The translations under genes and the position numbers were made by a program. From assembly GCF_000412675.1 (NCBI RefSeq), contig NC_021505.1, positions 4,644,501 to 4,708,500 of the forward strand: DNA of 64,000 nucleotides, in the 5' to 3' direction. Shown piece after piece: positions 59,706 to 64,000 of this stretch. Source of the stretch: Pseudomonas putida NBRC 14164 (GTDB taxonomy: Bacteria > Pseudomonadota > Gammaproteobacteria > Pseudomonadales > Pseudomonadaceae). The notes under the pieces are model-generated. The model was not told the origin of the DNA. It did not search any database and worked only from the letters and a program-made list of their open reading frames with translations. Each line of letters opens with the position of its first letter. Position 1 is the first letter of the stretch.

Positions 59706-62279
59706 ATGTCAGATCTTTCCGCACACACCCCGATGATGCAGCAGTACTGGAAGCTGAAGAACCAGCACCCGGACCAGCTGATGTTCTACCGCATGGGCGA
59801 CTTCTACGAAATCTTCTACGAAGATGCGAAGAAGGCCGCGAAACTGCTGGACATCACCTTGACCGCGCGCGGTCAGTCGGCCGGCCAGTCCATCCCCATG
59901 TGCGGGATTCCGTTCCATTCGCTGGAAGGCTACCTGGCCAAGCTGGTCAAGCTGGGCGAATCGGTGGTGATCTGCGAACAGATTGGCGACCCGGCCACCA
60001 GCAAGGGCCCGGTGGAGCGCCAGGTGGTGCGCATCATCACCCCAGGCACGGTCAGCGACGAGGCGCTGCTGGACGAGCGTCGCGACAACCTGATTGCCGC
60101 GCTGCTTGGTGACGAACGCCTGTTCGGCCTGGCCGTGCTGGACATCACCAGCGGCAATTTCAGCGTGCAGGAAATCAAAGGCTGGGAGAACCTGCTGGCC
60201 GAGCTTGAGCGCCTCAACCCGGTCGAGCTGCTGATCCCTGACGACTGGCCACGCGACCTGCCCGCCGAAAAACGCCCGGGCGCCCGCCGCCGTGCGCCGT
60301 GGGACTTCGACCGCGATTCGGCGCGCAAGGCCCTGTGCCAGCAGTTCGCGACCAAGGACCTCAAGGGCTTTGGCTGCGACAAGCTGACCCTGGCCATCGG
60401 CGCCGCCGGCTGCCTGCTGACCTACGCCAAGGAAACCCAGCGCACCGCCCTGCCGCACCTGCGCAGCCTGCGCCACGAACGCCTGGACGACACGGTCATC
60501 CTCGATGGCGCCAGCCGTCGCAACCTGGAGCTGGACGTCAACCTGGCGGGCGGGCGTGACAACACCCTGCAATCGGTGGTCGACCGCTGCCAGACTGCCA
60601 TGGCCAGCCGCTTGCTGAGCCGGTGGCTGAACCGCCCGTTGCGCGACCTCAAGGTATTGCAGGCACGCCAGGACTCGATCCGCTGCCTGCTCGACAGCTA
60701 CAGCTTCGAGAAGCTGCAGCCGCAGCTGAAAGAAATTGGCGACATCGAGCGGATCCTCGCCCGAATCGGCCTGCGCAATGCCCGCCCTCGCGACCTGGCG
60801 CGCCTGCGCGATGCATTGGGTGCCTTGCCCGAACTGCAGAATGCCATGAGCGAGCTGGAGGCGCCGCACCTTGCGCGCCTGGCGGCCATTACCGGCACCT
60901 ATCCGGAGCTGGCCAGCCTGCTGGAGCGGGCGATCATCGACAACCCGCCAGCGGTGATCCGCGACGGCGGCGTACTCAAGACCGGCTATGACAACGAGCT
61001 GGATGAGCTGCTGGCGATCAGCGAGAACGCCGGCCAGTTCCTGATCGACCTGGAAACCCGTGAAAAGGCCCGCACCGGCCTTGCCAACCTCAAGGTCGGC
61101 TACAACCGCGTGCACGGCTACTTCATCGAGCTGCCGACCAAGCAGGCCGAGCAGGCGCCGGGCGACTACATCCGCCGTCAGACCCTCAAGGGCGCCGAGC
61201 GCTTCATCACCCCCGAGCTGAAAGTGTTCGAGGACAAGGCGCTGTCGGCCAAGAGCCGCGCCCTGGCCCGTGAGAAGATGCTCTACGACGCCCTGCTGGA
61301 AACCCTGATCAGCCACCTGGCGCCGCTGCAAGACAGCGCCGCCGCCCTGGCCGAACTGGATGTGCTCAGCAACCTGGCCGAACGTGCGCTGAACCTCGAC
61401 CTGAACTGCCCGCGCTTCGTCGACGAGCCGTGCCTGCGTATCGAGCAAGGCCGCCACCCGGTCGTGGAGCAGGTACTGACCACGCCGTTCGTGGCCAACG
61501 ACCTGGGCCTGGACAACAGCACGCGCATGCTGATCATCACCGGCCCGAACATGGGCGGTAAGTCCACTTACATGCGCCAGACCGCCCTGATCGTGCTGCT
61601 GGCGCACATCGGCAGCTTCGTGCCGGCGGCCAGCTGCGAACTGTCGCTGGTCGACCGCATCTTCACCCGCATCGGCTCCAGCGACGATCTGGCCGGCGGG
61701 CGTTCGACCTTCATGGTCGAGATGAGCGAAACCGCCAACATCCTGCACAACGCGACCGACCGCAGCCTGGTGCTGATGGACGAAGTGGGCCGCGGCACCA
61801 GTACGTTCGACGGCCTGTCGCTGGCGTGGGCTGCCGCCGAGCGCCTGGCCCAGTTGCGCGCCTATACCCTGTTCGCCACCCACTACTTCGAGCTCACCGT
61901 GCTGCCGGAGAATGAGCCGCTGGTGGCCAACGTGCACCTGAATGCAACCGAGCACAACGAGCGCATCGTGTTCCTGCACCATGTACTGCCTGGCCCTGCC
62001 AGCCAGAGCTACGGCCTGGCCGTGGCACAACTGGCTGGGGTGCCGGGGGTCGTGATCCAGCGTGCTCGCGAACACCTGGCGCGCCTGGAAACCACCAGCC
62101 TGCCGCATGAACACGCCCCGGCCGAAAAGGCCAGGGATGTGCCACAAGTACCGCACCAGAGCGATCTGTTCGCCAGCCTGCCACACCCGGCCATCGAGAA
62201 GCTGGGCAAGCTGCAGCTGGACGACATGACCCCGCGCCAAGCTATCGAAATGCTATATCAACTAAAGAACCTGTTATAA
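59706..62279 (+). CDS. mutS: DNA mismatch repair protein MutS
   Basis: 857 residues. The mismatch-binding Phe33 is in [13 protein letters not shown]. The ATPase has GPNMGGKST at 613-621, [20 protein letters not shown] and the signature ATHYFELT. The C-terminal [14 protein letters not shown] helix forms the tetramer contact. No disabling change is seen, so a mutator phenotype is not suggested. Read-through into fdxA is possible, with 140 bp between them. Confidence 0.98.
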   Translation: MSDLSAHTPMMQQYWKLKNQHPDQLMFYRMGDFYEIFYEDAKKAAKLLDITLTARGQSAGQSIPMCGIPFHSLEGYLAKLVKLGESVVICEQIGDPATSKGPVERQVVRIITPGTVSDEALLDERRDNLIAALLGDERLFGLAVLDITSGNFSVQEIKGWENLLAELERLNPVELLIPDDWPRDLPAEKRPGARRRAPWDFDRDSARKALCQQFATKDLKGFGCDKLTLAIGAAGCLLTYAKETQRTALPHLRSLRHERLDDTVILDGASRRNLELDVNLAGGRDNTLQSVVDRCQTAMASRLLSRWLNRPLRDLKVLQARQDSIRCLLDSYSFEKLQPQLKEIGDIERILARIGLRNARPRDLARLRDALGALPELQNAMSELEAPHLARLAAITGTYPELASLLERAIIDNPPAVIRDGGVLKTGYDNELDELLAISENAGQFLIDLETREKARTGLANLKVGYNRVHGYFIELPTKQAEQAPGDYIRRQTLKGAERFITPELKVFEDKALSAKSRALAREKMLYDALLETLISHLAPLQDSAAALAELDVLSNLAERALNLDLNCPRFVDEPCLRIEQGRHPVVEQVLTTPFVANDLGLDNSTRMLIITGPNMGGKSTYMRQTALIVLLAHIGSFVPAASCELSLVDRIFTRIGSSDDLAGGRSTFMVEMSETANILHNATDRSLVLMDEVGRGTSTFDGLSLAWAAAERLAQLRAYTLFATHYFELTVLPENEPLVANVHLNATEHNERIVFLHHVLPGPASQSYGLAVAQLAGVPGVVIQRAREHLARLETTSLPHEHAPAEKARDVPQVPHQSDLFASLPHPAIEKLGKLQLDDMTPRQAIEMLYQLKNLL

Positions 62280-62370
62280 CGGCGCCCACTACAAGCTGGT
62301 AGAATCCGCCGCGGTTTGCTGGTGCTGCAGGTTATTAGCCTGGCCTGCAGCCACATACCTGTAAACCGCG

Positions 62371-62391
62371 CGGCCCTGAGAGGAAGGGCCG
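62371..62391 (+). promoter_or_regulatory. Leader hairpin upstream of fdxA
   Basis: CGGCCCT-GAGAGGA-AGGGCCG, a stable stem whose loop contains GGA. It lies 29 nt ahead of the start codon. The role is unknown; an RsmA/CsrA-type contact at the loop GGA is possible. Confidence 0.4.
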
Positions 62392-62419
62392 CCGCCGTCG
62401 CCTGAGGAGAGAACTAGAA

Positions 62420-62743
62420 ATGACCTTCGTCGTCACCGACAACTGCATCAAATGCAAATACACCGACTGCGTGGAAGTCTGTCCGGTGGACTGCTTCTAC
62501 GAAGGCCCGAACTTCCTGGTCATTCACCCGGACGAGTGCATCGATTGCGCGCTGTGCGAACCGGAATGCCCGGCGCAAGCCATCTTCTCGGAAGACGAAA
62601 TCCCTGCCGGGATGGAGAACTTCATCGAGCTGAACGCCGAACTGGCGGAAGTCTGGCCAAACATCACCGAGCGCAAGGATGCCCTGCCTGACGCTGAAGA
62701 GTGGGACGGCAAGACTGGCAAGATTGCAGACCTGGAGCGCTGA
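62420..62743 (+). CDS. fdxA: 7Fe ferredoxin FdxA
   Basis: 107 residues. Cys at 9, 12, 17, 21, 25 and 40, 43, 46, 50 form the ligand set for one 3Fe-4S and one 4Fe-4S cluster ([17 protein letters not shown]). The C-terminal extension after residue 60 is typical of the FdxA/Azotobacter FdI type. GAGGAGAG ahead of the ATG gives strong translation. Next to mutS, as in other pseudomonads. Confidence 0.96.
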   Translation: MTFVVTDNCIKCKYTDCVEVCPVDCFYEGPNFLVIHPDECIDCALCEPECPAQAIFSEDEIPAGMENFIELNAELAEVWPNITERKDALPDAEEWDGKTGKIADLER

Positions 62744-62760
62744 TAGCCCCCGGACACGAA

Positions 62761-62775
62761 AAAGGCCCCTCGCAG
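62761..62775 (-). terminator. Half of a terminator, probably cut by the IS
   Basis: AAAAAGGCCCCTCG stands without a matching arm. Read on the minus strand it is CGAGGGGCCTTTTT, the right half of a terminator with its T-tract. The IS end follows directly, so the other arm may be on its far side. Confidence 0.5.
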
Positions 62776-62807
62776 ACTGTGTGAAAACGCACTGGTAGGC
62801 CCTATAC

Positions 62808-62837
62808 CAAACGCCCCGACTTGTTCGGGGCGTTTGT
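62808..62837 (-). terminator. Terminator inside the IS
   Basis: CAAACGCCCCGA-CTTGT-TCGGGGCGTTTG flanked by a T-tract on the plus side; it lies just past the transposase stop codon. Confidence 0.8.
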
Positions 62838-62858
62838 TTTTGTGCTGAAAAAGGCCCT

Positions 62859-64000
62859 TCAGCCCATCAGTTGCATGATTTGCTTGGCACCCAGGACACT
62901 AATCGCCCGCTTGAGGTTGTAAGCGGTCACAGCGAGAGCCATTTCAGCTCTTGTGCCTGCGAGTTGTCGCAGCAGGAAGCGCCCGTTGCCAAACAGCCAT
63001 TGTTTGAGATTGCCAAACGGGTGCTCCACGATGGATCTGCGCCGTTCCATCATCTCTGGATGCATCTGCATCCGCTGCGCCATACGCTCAAAGGCTTCCT
63101 CTTGAGCGTGGCGCGAGACATAGCGGCGCTTGGCCGTCGTGCATTGGGATTTCAGCGTGCACCCGGCGCAATCACTGATCGCCGCCTGGTAGATCCGGTC
63201 GCCCTTGTGACGCTGCTTCAGCGTTAGCCACTGCCCTGCCGGGCACTGGTACCGATCCTGTTCGGCGTCGTAGGTAAAGTCCTTGCGCTCGAATAATGCC
63301 TCACCGCCTGGGTTCGAGGTTCGGTTTGGCGGAACGTACGCGGTAATGGAGGCTTCCTCACATGCCTGGAACTGCTGGCCATTCGAGTAACCCATATCAG
63401 CTGTAACGGTCAGCGCTTTCTGTTTCAGCTCAGCCTTGGCCGCTTTAGCCATGGGTTCAAGCTGCTTGCGATCATCGCCCTCTTGCGTCACCTCGTGATG
63501 CAAAATCAGGCAGTGTTCTGCGTCAACGGCGGTCTGCACGTTATAGGCAACCCGCGCTCCTTTGGGAGTGCGCATCATGCGGGCATCGCTTTCGTGCGTG
63601 TTGAATTGCTCCAGCCCCATTGATTTCATCAAGGCCTGGCAAGTGCGGTTGTCTTGCTGCTTGGCCTCAAGCTTCGCCAAGGCCGCTTTGATCGCAGTGC
63701 GATCGACCACTTGCTCGCCCTCAGACTTGTCAGCGGCATCCAGATCAGCCAGATATTGGGCGATCCGCTTGTCCAGTTTCTCATCCTGACGCTTGAGTTG
63801 ACTCAGGTTCAAATGGCGCCGGGGGGAAGCGACCGCCTGAAACTTGCTGCCGTCGATGGCAACCAAGTCACCAGCAATCAAACCGGCGGTTCGGCAGAAC
63901 TGTACAAACGCCCGGCACGTCGCAACGAAAGCGGCTTTGTTGTTCTTGCGAAAGTCAGCGATGGTCTTGAAGTCAGGTTTGAGCCGGTTGATCAGCCACA
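62859..64000 (-). CDS. IS1182-family transposase, 5' end missing
   Basis: The frame is open to the window edge (380 codons with the stop). The visible part begins with LINRLKPDFKTIADFRKNN, a typical IS1182 N-terminal segment. DDE residues are plausible in AIDGSKFQAVASP (first Asp), VTADMGYSNGQQF (second Asp) and IVEHPFGNLKQWLFG (Glu). A Cys-rich insert (CAGCTLKSQC) is also normal for the family. No stop or shift appears, so the element may be active. Confidence 0.92.
   Translation of the reverse strand, partial: WLINRLKPDFKTIADFRKNNKAAFVATCRAFVQFCRTAGLIAGDLVAIDGSKFQAVASPRRHLNLSQLKRQDEKLDKRIAQYLADLDAADKSEGEQVVDRTAIKAALAKLEAKQQDNRTCQALMKSMGLEQFNTHESDARMMRTPKGARVAYNVQTAVDAEHCLILHHEVTQEGDDRKQLEPMAKAAKAELKQKALTVTADMGYSNGQQFQACEEASITAYVPPNRTSNPGGEALFERKDFTYDAEQDRYQCPAGQWLTLKQRHKGDRIYQAAISDCAGCTLKSQCTTAKRRYVSRHAQEEAFERMAQRMQMHPEMMERRRSIVEHPFGNLKQWLFGNGRFLLRQLAGTRAEMALAVTAYNLKRAISVLGAKQIMQLMG

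Larger units (their letters stand above)
62774..64000 (-). mobile_element. IS1182-family insertion sequence, truncated by window end
   Basis: The probable terminal inverted repeat begins near 62774 (GCAGACTGTGTGAAAACGC, as in other members by my recollection). The element contains a transposase read on the minus strand and a terminator. The other end and target duplication lie outside the window, so the left border is approximate. Confidence 0.75.

Noticed and set aside
59709-62240. 843-residue frame antisense to mutS
   Set aside because: High-GC antisense shadow; mutS on the plus strand has all motifs.

Overview
The window reads as the chromosome of a Pseudomonas putida-group bacterium. Supporting this are the high GC content, the about 35-bp REP palindromes typical of that group (often in inverted pairs), and Pseudomonas gene order: gacS beside ldhA and an OmpR-type two-component pair, fpr divergent from finR, and the recX-recA-pncC-mutS-fdxA block. 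No tRNA, rRNA or CRISPR array was seen.

Layout. 1-9900 holds the 3' part of a CbrA-like transporter/PAS hybrid kinase, rmuC, a 0.95-kb unassigned gap, two small hypothetical genes, a FadL-type porin, a LysR regulator and a DUF2798 gene. 8385-9908 holds two near-identical 616-bp palindromic repeat modules framed by hexanucleotide arrays. 9914-12322 carries a periplasmic glutathione peroxidase-like protein and a MarR-controlled MFS exporter coupled to a 40-residue membrane protein. 12563-21316 is a ten-gene late cobalamin operon (cobO-cobB-bluB-cobD-cobC-cobQ-cobP-cobT-phosphatase-cobS, minus strand), tightly packed or ATGA-overlapped, behind a cobalamin riboswitch. A third repeat module separates it from a PQQ-type sugar dehydrogenase lipoprotein.

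23934-37755 is housekeeping: two NlpC/P60 lipoproteins, hda, a PerM-family protein, DUF2066, purMN, DUF3108, DUF2058, and a cysM-rlmD-relA-mazG run. 37915-44879 is a regulatory block with a PirRS-like two-component system, gacS and ldhA. 45005-56117 contains thiol/redox, tRNA-modification and DNA-repair genes (TlpA-like, arsC, wrbA, tag, ttcA, sprT, fpr/finR, dgkA, a frameshifted erdR-like regulator, a DTW-domain gene, a LOG protein). 56252-62743 is recX-recA-pncC-glycosyltransferase-like-mutS-fdxA. The window ends in an IS1182-family transposase running off the right edge, inserted just after fdxA where Pseudomonas genomes normally carry rsmZ and rpoS.

The least explained structure is the repeat family at 8385-9908 and 21713-22502: an about 615-bp imperfect palindrome with conserved arms and a replaceable centre, always with CTTGAT-type hexamers on the left and GCAAGA/GCAACA-type hexamers on the right. 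Other points of note are the one-base frameshift in erdR, the probable disruption of the fdxA/rsmZ terminator by the IS, and a REP element that supplies the last residues of a histidine kinase.
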